Assembly: GCF_013375935.1 (NCBI RefSeq)
Contig: NZ_CP056117.1
Coordinates: forward strand, 2,108,001-2,172,000
Reading direction: 5' to 3'
Source: Enterobacter cloacae
GTDB taxonomy: Bacteria > Pseudomonadota > Gammaproteobacteria > Enterobacterales > Enterobacteriaceae
Length of the DNA stretch: 64,000 nt
Shown here one piece after another: positions 8,677 to 19,736 of the stretch (the stretch's first letter is position 1; the number at the start of each line of letters is the position of its first letter). The position numbers and the translations under genes were made by a program. The notes below the pieces were generated by a model, which did no database searches, was not told the origin of the DNA, and was given only the letters and a program-made list of their open reading frames with translations.

Positions 8677-10484
8677 ACGCAATATTCATGATTAACAGCG
8701 CCGTGGCGTACTTCACCGCTGCTGCGGTGCTGGCGTTACTGTTCTCTTTCCATAAAACCCTGAGCGGCTGGATCGCCGGTATCGGCGGGGCGGCGGGCAG
8801 CCTGATGACGCTGGCGGCGGGCGCGGTGGTGTTACTCGGCGGTCAGACCGCCGAAGCCGTGATTCCGCTCGTTCGCCATGCCGTTCAGCTTACGCCGCTG
8901 AACGCCGTCTGGCTGGTGACCTTTGGCCTGTGCGGGCTGTTTATCAGCCTGTTTAATATTGACTGGCACCGTCATCAGCACACCAGAGTGAACGGCCTGC
9001 TGGTAAACCTGCTGATGGCGGCGGTCTGCACCGTTATCGCCAGCAACCTCGGCGCGCTGGTGGTGATGGCGGAGATCATGGCGCTGTGCGGCGTGTTCCT
9101 GACCGGATGCAGCGCCTCCGGCAAGCTGTGGTTTGCGCTCGGCCGCCTCGGCACGCTGCTGCTGGCCGTAGCCTGCTGGCTGGTGTGGCAGCGTTTCGGC
9201 ACCCTGGATTTTGCCGCGCTTAACGGCCAGCCGCTGGGGAACGACGTCTGGCTGCTCGGCGTGGCGGGCTTCGGCCTGCTCGCCGGGATCATCCCCCTGC
9301 ACGGCTGGGTGCCGCAGGCGCACGCCAGCGCCTCTGCGCCGGCCGCGGCGCTGTTCTCCACCGTGGTGATGAAGGTCGGCCTGTTCGGCATGCTGACCAT
9401 CACGCTCACCGGCGGCCTGCCGCCGCTGTGGTGGGGCGTGGTGCTGCTGATTGCGGGCATGGTTACCGCGTTCGTCGGCGGGCTGTACGCCCTGATGGAG
9501 CACAACATTCAGCGCCTGCTGGCGTACCACACCCTGGAAAACATCGGCATCATCCTGCTCGGAATGGGCGCGGGCGTGACCGGGCTGGCGCTCGGCCAGC
9601 CGGCGCTGATTGCCGCCGGGTTTATCGGCGGTCTGTATCACCTCATCAACCACAGCCTGTTTAAAAGCACCCTGTTCCTCGGGGCGGGTAGCGTCTGGTT
9701 CCGCACCGGCCATCGGGATATCGAAAAGCTCGGCGGCATCGGCAAAAAAATGCCCGTCATTTCGCTTGCGATGCTGGTCGGGCTGATGTCGATGGCCGCG
9801 CTGCCGCCGCTGAACGGCTTTGCCGGGGAGTGGGTGATCTATCAGTCGTTCTTCGCGCTCGGCCAGGGCGACGCGTTTATCGCCCGTCTGCTGGGGCCGC
9901 TGCTGGCGGTTGGCCTGGCGATTACCGGCGCGCTGGCGGTGATGTGCATGGCGAAGGTCTACGGCGTTACCTTCCTCGGCGCGCCGCGCACGCGGGAAAC
10001 GGAAAACGCCAGCTGCGCGCCGGTGCTGATGGCCACCAGCGTGGTGGCGCTGGCGCTGTGCTGCATTGCGGGCGGGGTTGCCGCGCCGTGGCTGCTGCCG
10101 CTGCTGGGCCACGCCATTCCGCTGCCGCTGGCGACGGCGCATACCGGCGTCTCCCAGCCGATGATGGCGCTGCTGCTGGTTGCCGCACCGCTGCTGCCGT
10201 TTGTCCTGATGCTGTTCTTCAAACGCGACCGTCTCGCCTCCCGCTCGCGCGGCGCGGCGTGGGCCTGCGGTTACGAACACGAGCAGTCGATGGTCATTAC
10301 CGCTCACGGTTTCGCCATGCCGGTGAAGGAGAACTTTGCCGCCGTTCTCAAGCTGCGCCACTGGCTTAACCCGCAGGGCCGGGTGCCGGGCTGGCAGAAT
10401 GCCGCCGTGCCCGTGCTGTTCCGCCGTCTGGCGCTGATCGAGCTGGCGGTGCTGGTGGTGATTGTGATTTCCCGAGGAGCCTGA
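8673..10484 (+). CDS. hycC: Hydrogenase-3 membrane subunit HycC
   Basis: A 603-residue polytopic inner-membrane subunit homologous to the proton-pumping NuoL/MrpA antiporter family. It anchors the formate hydrogenlyase complex. The core has HGWVPQAHASASAPAA (about residue 208) and the conserved lysine/histidine motifs around LLAYHTLENIG and HLINHSLFKS (about 285-330). It is a few residues shorter than E. coli HycC (608). ATGA coupling with hycB and a one-base gap to hycD support one transcript. Confidence 0.96.
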   Translation: MNAIFMINSAVAYFTAAAVLALLFSFHKTLSGWIAGIGGAAGSLMTLAAGAVVLLGGQTAEAVIPLVRHAVQLTPLNAVWLVTFGLCGLFISLFNIDWHRHQHTRVNGLLVNLLMAAVCTVIASNLGALVVMAEIMALCGVFLTGCSASGKLWFALGRLGTLLLAVACWLVWQRFGTLDFAALNGQPLGNDVWLLGVAGFGLLAGIIPLHGWVPQAHASASAPAAALFSTVVMKVGLFGMLTITLTGGLPPLWWGVVLLIAGMVTAFVGGLYALMEHNIQRLLAYHTLENIGIILLGMGAGVTGLALGQPALIAAGFIGGLYHLINHSLFKSTLFLGAGSVWFRTGHRDIEKLGGIGKKMPVISLAMLVGLMSMAALPPLNGFAGEWVIYQSFFALGQGDAFIARLLGPLLAVGLAITGALAVMCMAKVYGVTFLGAPRTRETENASCAPVLMATSVVALALCCIAGGVAAPWLLPLLGHAIPLPLATAHTGVSQPMMALLLVAAPLLPFVLMLFFKRDRLASRSRGAAWACGYEHEQSMVITAHGFAMPVKENFAAVLKLRHWLNPQGRVPGWQNAAVPVLFRRLALIELAVLVVIVISRGA

Positions 10485-10485
10485 C

Positions 10486-11409
10486 ATGAGTCTGTTACTG
10501 GCATTACTTCAGGCGCTGGTGCTGTTCGCCGCTGCGCCGCTGCTTTCCGGGGTGAGCCGCGTGGCGCGCGCCCGGATGCACAACCGTCGCGGGCCTGGCG
10601 TGCTCCAGGAGTACCGCGACCTCTTCAAGCTGCTCTCCCGCCAGAGCGTGGCGCCGGACGCCGCAGGCTGGGTCTTCCGCCTGACGCCGTTCGTGATGGT
10701 CGGCGTGATGCTGACCATCGCCACCGCGCTGCCGGTGGTCACGGTAGGCTCGCCGCTGCCGGCGCTCGGGGATCTGATTACGCTGATTTACCTCTTCGCC
10801 ATCGCCCGCTTCTTCTTTGCGATTGCGGGCCTGGACACCGGGAGCCCGTTTACGGGCATCGGCGCCAGCCGCGAGGCAATGCTCGGCGTGCTGGTTGAGC
10901 CGATCCTGCTATTGGGGCTGTGGGTCGCCGCGCAGGTTGCTGGCTCAACCCACATCAGCTTTATCACCCATACCGTTTACCACTGGCCGGTGGACCGCTC
11001 CGTTCCGCTGGTGCTGGCTCTGTGCGCCTGCGCGTTCGCCACCTTTATCGAGATGGGCAAGCTGCCGTTCGATCTCGCGGAGGCGGAGCAGGAGCTACAG
11101 GAAGGGCCGCTCACCGAGTACAGCGGCTACGGCTTTGCGGTGCTCAAGTGGGGCATCAGCCTCAAGCAGCTGGTGGTATTGCAGATGTTCCTCGGCGTCT
11201 TTTTCCCGTGGGGGCAGATGACGCATTTCTCCGCAGGCGGCCTGATCCTGGCCGTGGTGGTTGCCGCACTCAAGCTGCTTATCGGCGTGCTGGTGATTGC
11301 CCTGTTTGAAAACAGCATGGCGCGCCTGCGCTTTGTCGCGACCTCGCGCATCACCTGGGCCGGTTTTGGTTTTGCATTTTTAGCGTTCGTCTCCTTGCTG
11401 GTGGCGTGA
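10486..11409 (+). CDS. hycD: Hydrogenase-3 membrane subunit HycD
   Basis: A 307-residue membrane protein of the NuoH family that forms the quinone-site-like anchor of the hydrogenase arm. RMHNRRGPGVLQEYRDLFKL near residue 25 and the acidic loop PFDLAEAEQELQEGPLTEYSG near residue 194 are the family signatures. It follows hycC after one base and precedes hycE by 15 bases. Confidence 0.96.
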   Translation: MSLLLALLQALVLFAAAPLLSGVSRVARARMHNRRGPGVLQEYRDLFKLLSRQSVAPDAAGWVFRLTPFVMVGVMLTIATALPVVTVGSPLPALGDLITLIYLFAIARFFFAIAGLDTGSPFTGIGASREAMLGVLVEPILLLGLWVAAQVAGSTHISFITHTVYHWPVDRSVPLVLALCACAFATFIEMGKLPFDLAEAEQELQEGPLTEYSGYGFAVLKWGISLKQLVVLQMFLGVFFPWGQMTHFSAGGLILAVVVAALKLLIGVLVIALFENSMARLRFVATSRITWAGFGFAFLAFVSLLVA

Positions 11410-11424
11410 TTAAAGAGAGTATTT

Positions 11425-13134
11425 ATGTCTGAAGAAAAGAAAGGTCAGCAGTATCTCGCCGCGCTGCATCAGGCTTTCCCCGGCGTGGTGCTGGAGGAGT
11501 CCTGGCAGACCAAAGACCAGGTAACCGTCACCGTGAAGGTGAACTATCTGCCGGAAGTGGTGGAGTTTCTTTACTACCGGCAGGGCGGCTGGCTGTCGGT
11601 GCTGTTCGGCAACGACGAGCGCCAGCTGTGCGGCAGCTATGCGGTGTACTACGTGATGTCGATGGAGCAGGGCGAGAAGTGCTGGCTTACCGTGCGCGTC
11701 GAGGTCGACCCGAACAAGCCGGAATACCCCTCCGTGACGCCGCGCGTGCCTGCCGCCGTCTGGGGCGAGCGCGAAGTGCGCGACATGTACGGCCTGGTGC
11801 CGGTCGGCCTGCCGGACGAGCGCCGCCTGGTGCTGCCGGACGACTGGCCGGACGAGCTCTACCCGCTGCGCAAGGACAGCATGGACTACCGCCAGCGTCC
11901 GGCTCCGACCACCGACAGCGAAACCTACGAGTTCATCAACGAGCTGGGCAGCAAGAAGAACAACGTGGTGCCGATCGGCCCGCTGCACGTCACCTCTGAC
12001 GAACCGGGCCACTTCCGCCTGTTCGTTGACGGCGAGAACATCATCGACGCCGACTACCGCCTGTTCTACGTCCATCGCGGCATGGAAAAGCTGGCGGAAA
12101 CCCGCATGGGCTACAACGAGGTCACGTTCCTCTCTGACCGCGTGTGCGGCATCTGCGGCTTTGCCCACAGCACCGCCTACACCACCTCGGTGGAGAACGG
12201 CATGGGGATCGTGGTGCCGGAACGCGCGCAGATGATCCGCGCCATTCTGCTGGAGGTAGAGCGCCTGCACTCGCACCTGCTGAACCTCGGCCTGGCCTGC
12301 CACTTCGTTGGCTTTGACTCCGGGTTTATGCAGTTCTTCCGCGTGCGCGAAGCGTCAATGAAGATGGCGGAGATCCTCACCGGGGCGCGTAAAACCTACG
12401 GCCTGAACCTGATCGGCGGGATCCGCCGCGACCTGCTGAAGGATGACATGGTCCAGACCCGCCAGCTTGCCCAGCAGATGCGCCGCGACGTGCAGGAGCT
12501 GGTGGATATGCTGCTCAGCACGCCAAACATCGAGCAGCGCACCGTGGGCATCGGCCGTCTTGACCCGGAAATTGCCCGCGACTTCAGCAACGTTGGCCCG
12601 ATGGTGCGCGCCAGCGGTCACGCCCGCGACACCCGTGCCGATCACCCGTTCGTCGGCTACGGCCTGCTGCCGATGGAAGTGCACAGCGAGCAGGGCTGCG
12701 ACGTTATCTCCCGCCTGAAGGTGCGCATCAACGAGGTGTTCACCGCGCTTAACATGATCGACTTTGGCCTGGACAACCTGCCGGGCGGCCCGCTGATGGT
12801 GGAGGGCTTCACCTACATTCCGAACCGCTTTGCGTTGGGCTTTGCCGAAGCGCCGCGCGGGGACGACATCCACTGGAGCATGACCGGCGACAACCAGAAG
12901 CTCTACCGCTGGCGCTGCCGCGCGGCCACCTACGCCAACTGGCCAACCCTGCGCTACATGCTGCGCGGCAACACCGTCTCTGACGCGCCGCTGATTATCG
13001 GCAGCCTCGACCCGTGCTACTCCTGCACCGACCGCATGACCGTGGTGGACGTGCGCAAGAAGAAAAGCCAGGTGGTGCCGTACAAAGAGCTTGAGCGCTA
13101 CAGCATCGAGCGTAAGAACTCGCCGCTGAAATAG
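11425..13134 (+). CDS. hycE: Hydrogenase-3 large (catalytic nickel-iron) subunit HycE
   Basis: A 569-residue fusion of a NuoC-like N-terminal part (about 1-170) and a NuoD/hydrogenase large-subunit part. Nickel-iron ligands are visible as RVCGICG near 239-245 and DPCYSCTDR at 529-537. The 32-residue tail after Arg537 is the peptide HycI removes once nickel is loaded. It reduces protons to H2 with electrons from formate. After it, an unusual REP-containing gap separates it from hycF. Confidence 0.97.
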   Translation: MSEEKKGQQYLAALHQAFPGVVLEESWQTKDQVTVTVKVNYLPEVVEFLYYRQGGWLSVLFGNDERQLCGSYAVYYVMSMEQGEKCWLTVRVEVDPNKPEYPSVTPRVPAAVWGEREVRDMYGLVPVGLPDERRLVLPDDWPDELYPLRKDSMDYRQRPAPTTDSETYEFINELGSKKNNVVPIGPLHVTSDEPGHFRLFVDGENIIDADYRLFYVHRGMEKLAETRMGYNEVTFLSDRVCGICGFAHSTAYTTSVENGMGIVVPERAQMIRAILLEVERLHSHLLNLGLACHFVGFDSGFMQFFRVREASMKMAEILTGARKTYGLNLIGGIRRDLLKDDMVQTRQLAQQMRRDVQELVDMLLSTPNIEQRTVGIGRLDPEIARDFSNVGPMVRASGHARDTRADHPFVGYGLLPMEVHSEQGCDVISRLKVRINEVFTALNMIDFGLDNLPGGPLMVEGFTYIPNRFALGFAEAPRGDDIHWSMTGDNQKLYRWRCRAATYANWPTLRYMLRGNTVSDAPLIIGSLDPCYSCTDRMTVVDVRKKKSQVVPYKELERYSIERKNSPLK

Positions 13135-13155
13135 TTGATGTTGTGCGGTCTGTAA

Positions 13156-13240
13156 CCCCTCACCCCGGCCCTCTCCCCAGAGGGGCGAGGGGGCGAACGG
13201 TTCCCTCTCCCTTTCAGGGAGAGGGCTAGGGTGAGGGTGA
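13156..13240. repeat. REP-like palindromic element pair between hycE and hycF
   Basis: Two palindromes in tandem. The first contains CCCTCACCCCGGCCCTCTCC and the second CCCTCTCCCTTTCAGGGAGA followed by GGGTGAGGG. The same family occurs at four other places in this window. It fills the 133-base gap inside the hyc operon. Confidence 0.85.
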
Positions 13241-13267
13241 GAAAACCGCACGAAAGCAGGAGTAAAA

Positions 13268-13810
13268 ATGTTTACCTTTATCAAAAAAGCTATCAAAACC
13301 GGCACGCCCACCAGCCGCTATCCGCTGGAGCCGATGCCGGTGGATAAAAACTTTCGCGGCAAGCCGGAGCACAACCCGCAGCAGTGCATCGGCTGCGCGG
13401 CCTGCGTCAACGCCTGCCCGTCGAATGCCTTAACGGTGGAAACGGATCTGAAAACCGGCGAGCTGGCCTGGCAGTTTAACCTCGGGCGCTGCATCTTCTG
13501 CGGCCGCTGCGAAGAGGTCTGCCCGACCGTCGCCATTCGTCTTTCTCAGGAGTACGAGCTGGCGGTGTGGAGGAAAGAGGACTTTTTACAGCAGTCGCGC
13601 TTTGACCTGTGCAGCTGCCGCGTCTGCAACCGCCCGTTCGCCGTTCAAAAGGAGATCGACTACGCCATTGCCCTGCTGCAGCACAACGGCGACGCCCGCG
13701 CGGAGCACCATCGTGAAAGCTTTGAAACCTGCCCGGAGTGCAAGCGGCAGAAATGCCTGCTGCCGTCTGACCGCATCGATTTAACCCGCCATATGAGAGA
13801 GGCCAGCTGA
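13268..13810 (+). CDS. hycF: Hydrogenase-3 iron-sulfur subunit HycF
   Basis: A 180-residue NuoI-like ferredoxin subunit. Two 4Fe-4S motifs are visible ([12 protein letters not shown] near residue 41 and [12 protein letters not shown] near residue 75). A C-terminal cysteine-rich section ([17 protein letters not shown]) may bind metal. The stop overlaps the hycG ATG by one base. An AGGAG precedes the start. Confidence 0.96.
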   Translation: MFTFIKKAIKTGTPTSRYPLEPMPVDKNFRGKPEHNPQQCIGCAACVNACPSNALTVETDLKTGELAWQFNLGRCIFCGRCEEVCPTVAIRLSQEYELAVWRKEDFLQQSRFDLCSCRVCNRPFAVQKEIDYAIALLQHNGDARAEHHRESFETCPECKRQKCLLPSDRIDLTRHMREAS

Positions 13811-14577
13811 TGGAAAACTTACTCGGCCCGCGCGACGATAACGGCATCCCGGTGCCGATGACGGTGGAAGAGTCCATCGCCAGCATGAAGGCGTCGCTGC
13901 TGAAAAAAATCAAACGCTCGGCCTACGTTTACCGCGTGGACTGCGGCGGCTGCAACGGCTGCGAGATCGAGATCTTCGCCACGCTGTCGCCGCTGTTTGA
14001 CGCCGAACGCTTCGGCATCAAGGTGGTGCCGTCCCCGCGCCATGCGGACATCCTGCTGTTTACCGGCGCCGTTACCCGCGCTATGCGATCGCCCGCGCTG
14101 CGCGCCTGGCAGTCCGCGCCGGATCCGAAAATTTGCATCTCCTACGGAGCCTGCGGCAACAGCGGCGGTATCTTCCACGACCTCTACTGCGTCTGGGGCG
14201 GTACCGACAAAATCGTGCCGGTGGACGTCTACATTCCGGGCTGCCCGCCGACGCCTGCCGCCACGCTGTACGGCTTTGCGATGGCGCTTGGCCTGCTGGA
14301 GCAGAAAATCCATGCCCGCGAACCGGGTGAGCTCGACAACCAGCCTGCGATGCTCCTGCACCCGGACATGGTGCAGCCGCTGCGGGTGAAGGTCGACCGC
14401 ACGGCGCGGAAGCTGGCGGGCTATCGCTATGGCCGCCAGATTGCCGACGATTATCTGCGCCTGCTGAGCCAGGGCGAGCATCAGGTGGCGCGCTGGCTGG
14501 AGGCGGAGAACGATCCGCGCCTCAATGAGATTGTGGCGAACCTGAACAGCGTAGTGGATGAGGCGCGTATCCGATGA
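13810..14577 (+). CDS. hycG: Hydrogenase-3 small subunit HycG
   Basis: A 255-residue NuoB-like small subunit that holds the 4Fe-4S cluster next to the nickel-iron site. The motifs [11 protein letters not shown] (about residue 46), [10 protein letters not shown] (about residue 111) and PGCPPTP (about residue 145) give the cluster cysteines. It overlaps hycH by four bases. Confidence 0.96.
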   Translation: MENLLGPRDDNGIPVPMTVEESIASMKASLLKKIKRSAYVYRVDCGGCNGCEIEIFATLSPLFDAERFGIKVVPSPRHADILLFTGAVTRAMRSPALRAWQSAPDPKICISYGACGNSGGIFHDLYCVWGGTDKIVPVDVYIPGCPPTPAATLYGFAMALGLLEQKIHAREPGELDNQPAMLLHPDMVQPLRVKVDRTARKLAGYRYGRQIADDYLRLLSQGEHQVARWLEAENDPRLNEIVANLNSVVDEARIR

Positions 14578-14984
14578 GTGAAACGGTGGTGTTCAGCCAG
14601 CTGAGCCGTAAATTTATTGATGAGAACGACGCCACGCCGGTTGCGGCGCAGCAGGTGGTCTATTACAGCCTGGCGATTGGGCACCACCTCGGGGTGATCG
14701 ACTGCCTTGAAACGGCGTTAAGCTGCCCGTGGCCCGAGTACCTGGCGTGGATCGCCACGCTGGAGGAGGGCAGTGCGGCGCGGCGTAAAATGGAGGGCGT
14801 GCCGAAATATGGCGAGATCGTTATCGACGCTAACCACATCACGATGCTCGCCAACGCTTTTGACGCGGCGCTGAGCGTGCAAACCCCGGCGCAGCAGGCG
14901 TGGAGCAAAATGCTGCTCGGCATGCTGCACGATATTCATCAGGAGAGCGCCATCTACCTGATGGTGAGGAGATTACGTGACTGA
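14574..14984 (+). CDS. hycH: Formate hydrogenlyase maturation protein HycH
   Basis: A 136-residue accessory protein needed for maturation of HycE in E. coli. It matches E. coli HycH in length. It lies between hycG (4-base overlap) and hycI (8-base overlap). No catalytic motif is visible. Confidence 0.94.
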   Translation: MSETVVFSQLSRKFIDENDATPVAAQQVVYYSLAIGHHLGVIDCLETALSCPWPEYLAWIATLEEGSAARRKMEGVPKYGEIVIDANHITMLANAFDAALSVQTPAQQAWSKMLLGMLHDIHQESAIYLMVRRLRD

Positions 14985-15468
14985 CGTTTTACTGTGTGTC
15001 GGCAACAGCATGATGGGCGACGACGGCGCGGGTCCGCTGCTGGCGGAGATGTGCGCGGCCAGCCCGCAGGGGAGCTGGGTCGTGATCGACGGCGGCAGCG
15101 CGCCGGAAAACGACGTGGTTGCCATTCGCGAGCTTCGCCCGGACAGGCTGTTAATCGTCGACGCTACCGATATGGGGCTGAACCCGGGGGAAATCCGCCT
15201 GATCGATCCGGACGACATCGCGGAAATGTTCATGATGACCACCCACAACATGCCGCTTAACTATCTGGTGGATCAGATTAAAGACGACGTGGGCGAGGTG
15301 CTGTTTTTGGGCATCCAGCCGGACATCGTCGGGTTTTATTACCCGATGACGCCCCCGGTGAAAGCGGCGGTGGAGGTGGTCTATTCGCGGCTTGCGGGAT
15401 GGGTTGGAAAGGGTGGGTTTGAACCCCTCACCCTAACCCTCTCCCCTATGGGGAGAGGGCCGGGGTGA
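14977..15468 (+). CDS. hycI: Hydrogenase-3 maturation endopeptidase HycI
   Basis: A 163-residue nickel-dependent peptidase that cleaves the C-terminal tail of HycE after nickel insertion. The family motifs GNSMMGDDGAGP (about residue 9), DATDMG (about residue 61) and THNMPLNY (about residue 88) supply the metal ligands. E. coli HycI is 156 residues. Here the last residues (FEPLTLTLSPMGRGPG) are encoded by a REP-like element, so the natural stop has been lost or replaced. It is the last hyc gene. Confidence 0.94.
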   Translation: MTDVLLCVGNSMMGDDGAGPLLAEMCAASPQGSWVVIDGGSAPENDVVAIRELRPDRLLIVDATDMGLNPGEIRLIDPDDIAEMFMMTTHNMPLNYLVDQIKDDVGEVLFLGIQPDIVGFYYPMTPPVKAAVEVVYSRLAGWVGKGGFEPLTLTLSPMGRGPG

Positions 15469-15471
15469 GGG
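15425..15471. repeat. REP-like palindrome overlapping the 3' end of hycI
   Basis: CCCTCACCC and CCCTCTCCCC are followed by a TAT loop, then GGGGAGAGGG and GGGTGAGGG. It encodes the last hycI codons and its stop, and sits between convergent hycI and ascB, where it may end transcription of both. Confidence 0.85.
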
Positions 15472-15481
15472 GGAGCGCAGG

Positions 15482-16924
<1,443 letters not shown>

Positions 16925-18376
16925 TTATGCTTCTGCTGCTTTGTTCTGAACCGGTGCGGTTTGCAGGGCGCGCGCTTTTTCGGCTTCGTCTTCTACCGGA
17001 ATATCCTCAAACCCTAAGAGCAGGGTCAGAACAAACGACAGCACTACCGCCAGCCCCATCACGCCGAACACCCAGACGATGGTCATCGGGTTAGCCGGGT
17101 CGAAGAACTGCACGCTGGTGAACAGCCCCGGTGCCGCCATCGAGTGGCTGGCAAGACCGGCCATGCCGGCCACCGCGCCGCAGATAAAGCCGCTGATCAG
17201 GCTCGCAATCAGCGGACGCTTCAGGCGTACAGCCACGCCGTAGAGGGCCGGTTCAGAGATCCCCGCCATGATGGCGGAGGCCGCCGCCGCCAGCGCCGTC
17301 TGGCGCAGCTCCGGGTTTTTGGTTTTCCACGCCACCGCCAGCGACGAGCCGCCGAGGGACAGGTTAGCGCCGATTTCCGACGGCATCACCATCCCTTCTT
17401 TACCCGTTTCGGCAATGGTCTGGATGATGGTTGGGGTAAAGACGCGGTGCATCCCGGTCATTACCAGCAGCGGCCAGAGCGCGCCCATAATGGCAACGGA
17501 GAGCCAGCCCAGATAGCCGTGAATGGTATAGACCAGCGCGGAGATGGCGCTGCCGATCCAGATCCCCAGCGGGCCAATCAGCACGATGGCGAGCGGGGCG
17601 GCAATCAGCACGATCAGCATCGGCTTCAGGAAGTTTTTGGTTACCGCCGGGGTAATACGATCCACCCAGCGCTCGATATACGACAGGCACCAGGTCATGA
17701 CCAGCGCCGGGATCACCGTGTAGGTGTACTTCACCGCCGTCACCGGAATCAGCGCGAACTCAACGTGCTCGCCCTGCGCGGCCTTCGCCATCAGCTCGAT
17801 AAAGCTCGGGTGAACCAGCACGCCCGCGATGGCAATGGCCAGCGACATGTTGGTTTTGAACTTCACCGCCGCGGACGCCGCCACCATCAGCGGCAGGAAG
17901 AAGAACGCGCCGTCGCCGATAACGGTCAGGATCGTCAGCGTCGGATCGCCTTTGCCCAGCACGCCGGTCATCTCGAGGATCATCGCCAGCAGCTTGACCA
18001 TCGACCCGCCGATGATCGCCGGGATCAGCGGGGACATGGTGCCGATCAGCGCATCGAGGATCCCGGCGCCAATCCGCCGCAGGGTCAGCTTCTGTGGACC
18101 TTTCGGTACGGCTGGCTGCAGGTTAGCCGGCAGCAGGTTGACCACTTCGCGGTACGCCTGGGAGACGGTGTTGCCAATAATCACCTGGCACTGGTTGTCG
18201 TTGCGCACCACGCCGAGCACGCCGCTGATGCTTTTCAGGCCCGGGGCGTCGGTGAGGCTTTCGTCCTTCAGAACGAAGCGCAGGCGCGTCATGCAGTGGG
18301 TGACGGCGACGATGTTGTCTTTGCCGCCAAGCGCGCTAACCACCTCGTTCGCCAGCGCAGCGTAATTTTTTGCCAT
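16925..18376 (-). CDS. ascF: PTS beta-glucoside transporter subunit IIBC (AscF)
   Basis: A 483-residue PTS permease with a IIB domain (phosphorylated Cys28 in AVTHCMTRLRF) followed by a polytopic IIC domain from about residue 100. No IIA domain is attached, so it must use a separate one such as Crr. It imports and phosphorylates beta-glucosides for AscB. An operator-like palindrome lies about 36 bases upstream. Confidence 0.95.
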   Translation of the reverse strand: MAKNYAALANEVVSALGGKDNIVAVTHCMTRLRFVLKDESLTDAPGLKSISGVLGVVRNDNQCQVIIGNTVSQAYREVVNLLPANLQPAVPKGPQKLTLRRIGAGILDALIGTMSPLIPAIIGGSMVKLLAMILEMTGVLGKGDPTLTILTVIGDGAFFFLPLMVAASAAVKFKTNMSLAIAIAGVLVHPSFIELMAKAAQGEHVEFALIPVTAVKYTYTVIPALVMTWCLSYIERWVDRITPAVTKNFLKPMLIVLIAAPLAIVLIGPLGIWIGSAISALVYTIHGYLGWLSVAIMGALWPLLVMTGMHRVFTPTIIQTIAETGKEGMVMPSEIGANLSLGGSSLAVAWKTKNPELRQTALAAAASAIMAGISEPALYGVAVRLKRPLIASLISGFICGAVAGMAGLASHSMAAPGLFTSVQFFDPANPMTIVWVFGVMGLAVVLSFVLTLLLGFEDIPVEDEAEKARALQTAPVQNKAAEA

Positions 18377-18411
18377 CGGATGTGATCCTGTTATCGTTGT
18401 GAGAAATGTAG

Positions 18412-18423
18412 GAAACCGGTTTC
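18412..18423. promoter_or_regulatory. Candidate AscG operator
   Basis: GAAACCGGTTTC is a perfect 12-bp palindrome of LacI-family type in the ascF-ascG gap. A second, looser repeat (GTTTC-N7-GAAAC, about 18439-18455) follows and may be a second half of the control region. Confidence 0.7.
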
Positions 18424-18590
18424 ACATAATCATCATTAGTTTCTATGAATGAAACAAGATCGCTTTTTGTACATTTTTTTGTTTCGTGATGCAGATCGCA
18501 ATGGAGTGTCGGAAGCGTGACAACGCCGCTGCGACAATTTTTCCGCGGTGCAGTACACTGCGGCTCATCAGTTTTACATGGAATAACAAT

Positions 18591-19604
18591 ATGACCACGA
18601 TGCTGGAAGTGGCGAAGCGGGCAGGCGTTTCGAAAGCGACGGTCTCCCGGGTGTTGTCGGGTAACGGCTACGTTAGCCAGGAGACCAAAGACCGGGTATT
18701 TCAGGCAATCGAAGAGAGCGGCTATCGCCCTAATTTGCTGGCGCGAAACCTGGCGACCAAACGTACCCGGACCCTGGGGCTGGTGGTGACGAACACCCTT
18801 TATCACGGCGTTTACTTTAGCGAGCTGCTGTTCCACGCCGCGCGCATGACGGAGGAAAAGGGCCGCCAGCTGATACTGGCCGATGGCAAACACAGCGCCG
18901 AAGAGGAGCGCGAGGCGATCCAGTATCTGCTGGATATGCGCTGTGATGCGGTGATTATCTACCCGCGTTTTCTGAGCGTGGATGAGCTGGACGAAATCGT
19001 CGACAAATGCGAGCAGCCGATCGTGGTGCTCAACCGCCGTTTACGTAAAAACAGCAGCCACAGCGTCTGGTCCGATCATAAAGCCTCGTGTCAGGAAGCG
19101 GTATCGAAGCTGATTGCGCAAGGGCACCGGGAGATTGCGTTTATCACCGGTTCACTGGATTCCCCCACCGGGGTTGAGCGTCTTTCCGGCTATAAGGACG
19201 CGCTGGCGCAGCACGGCATTGCCCTGCGTGACGAGCTGATCGCCGAAGGAAAGTGGAATCCGGCCAGCGGCGCGGTGGCGGTCACGGAGTTGCTTACCCG
19301 CGGCGAACCGTTTACCGCGCTGGTGGCGAGCAACGACGATATGGCGATTGGCGCCATCAGCCAGCTGCACAAGAGCGGCGTCGCCACGCCGGGCGCGGTG
19401 TCCGTCATCGGCTTTGACGACGTGGCCATCGCGCCCTATATCGTGCCGTCCCTCTCCAGCGTGCGTATTCCGGTGACGGAGATGATTCAGGAGACCATCA
19501 GCCGCCTGATTTTCATGCTCGACGGCGGTGAGTTTAAATATCAGCAAACCTTCTCCGGCGAGCTTATCCTGCGCGACTCCGTTATTGCCGGCCCGCACCG
19601 CTGA
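18591..19604 (+). CDS. ascG: LacI-family repressor AscG
   Basis: A 337-residue repressor of ascFB. The N-terminal helix-turn-helix reads MTTMLEVAKRAGVSKATVSR and is followed by a periplasmic-binding-protein-like effector domain. The start matches E. coli AscG; a longer frame upstream has no RBS and would run into the control region. It is divergent from ascFB, as in E. coli. In E. coli ascG is broken by an insertion in some laboratory lineages; here it is intact. Confidence 0.94.
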   Translation: MTTMLEVAKRAGVSKATVSRVLSGNGYVSQETKDRVFQAIEESGYRPNLLARNLATKRTRTLGLVVTNTLYHGVYFSELLFHAARMTEEKGRQLILADGKHSAEEEREAIQYLLDMRCDAVIIYPRFLSVDELDEIVDKCEQPIVVLNRRLRKNSSHSVWSDHKASCQEAVSKLIAQGHREIAFITGSLDSPTGVERLSGYKDALAQHGIALRDELIAEGKWNPASGAVAVTELLTRGEPFTALVASNDDMAIGAISQLHKSGVATPGAVSVIGFDDVAIAPYIVPSLSSVRIPVTEMIQETISRLIFMLDGGEFKYQQTFSGELILRDSVIAGPHR

Positions 19605-19614
19605 CGTCGACATC

Positions 19615-19640
19615 TGTCATCGTCACTAATGACGATGACA
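19615..19640. promoter_or_regulatory. Perfect inverted repeat, candidate FhlA site for hydN-hypF
   Basis: An 11-bp inverted repeat (TGTCATCGTCA / TGACGATGACA) with a 4-base spacer CTAA begins 11 bases after the ascG stop. It sits 46 bases upstream of the hydN sigma-54 promoter, and its TGTCA/TGACA ends fit FhlA-type half-sites. Confidence 0.65.
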
Positions 19641-19685
19641 GCACGCCTTGCTTTTCTTCTGCTTTAAAATCAATGCATTAAAAAC

Positions 19686-19701
19686 TGGCACGCTTTATGA
19701 A
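19686..19701 (+). promoter_or_regulatory. Sigma-54 promoter of hydN-hypF
   Basis: TGGCACGCTTTATGAA has the full -24 TGGCAC; the -12 dinucleotide is GA rather than GC. It is 36 bases upstream of hydN. Confidence 0.7.
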
Positions 19702-19736
19702 TAACTCCGCGCATAACCGTTATGCCGGAGAAGCAG

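Noticed and set aside
8832..10487. 551-codon open frame antisense to hycC
   Set aside because: It mirrors the codon pattern of hycC, has a low-complexity His/Gln/Arg-rich product, and no family motif.
17144..18385. 413-codon open frame antisense to ascF
   Set aside because: It is rich in Arg/His/Gln, without motifs, and covers a clear PTS gene.
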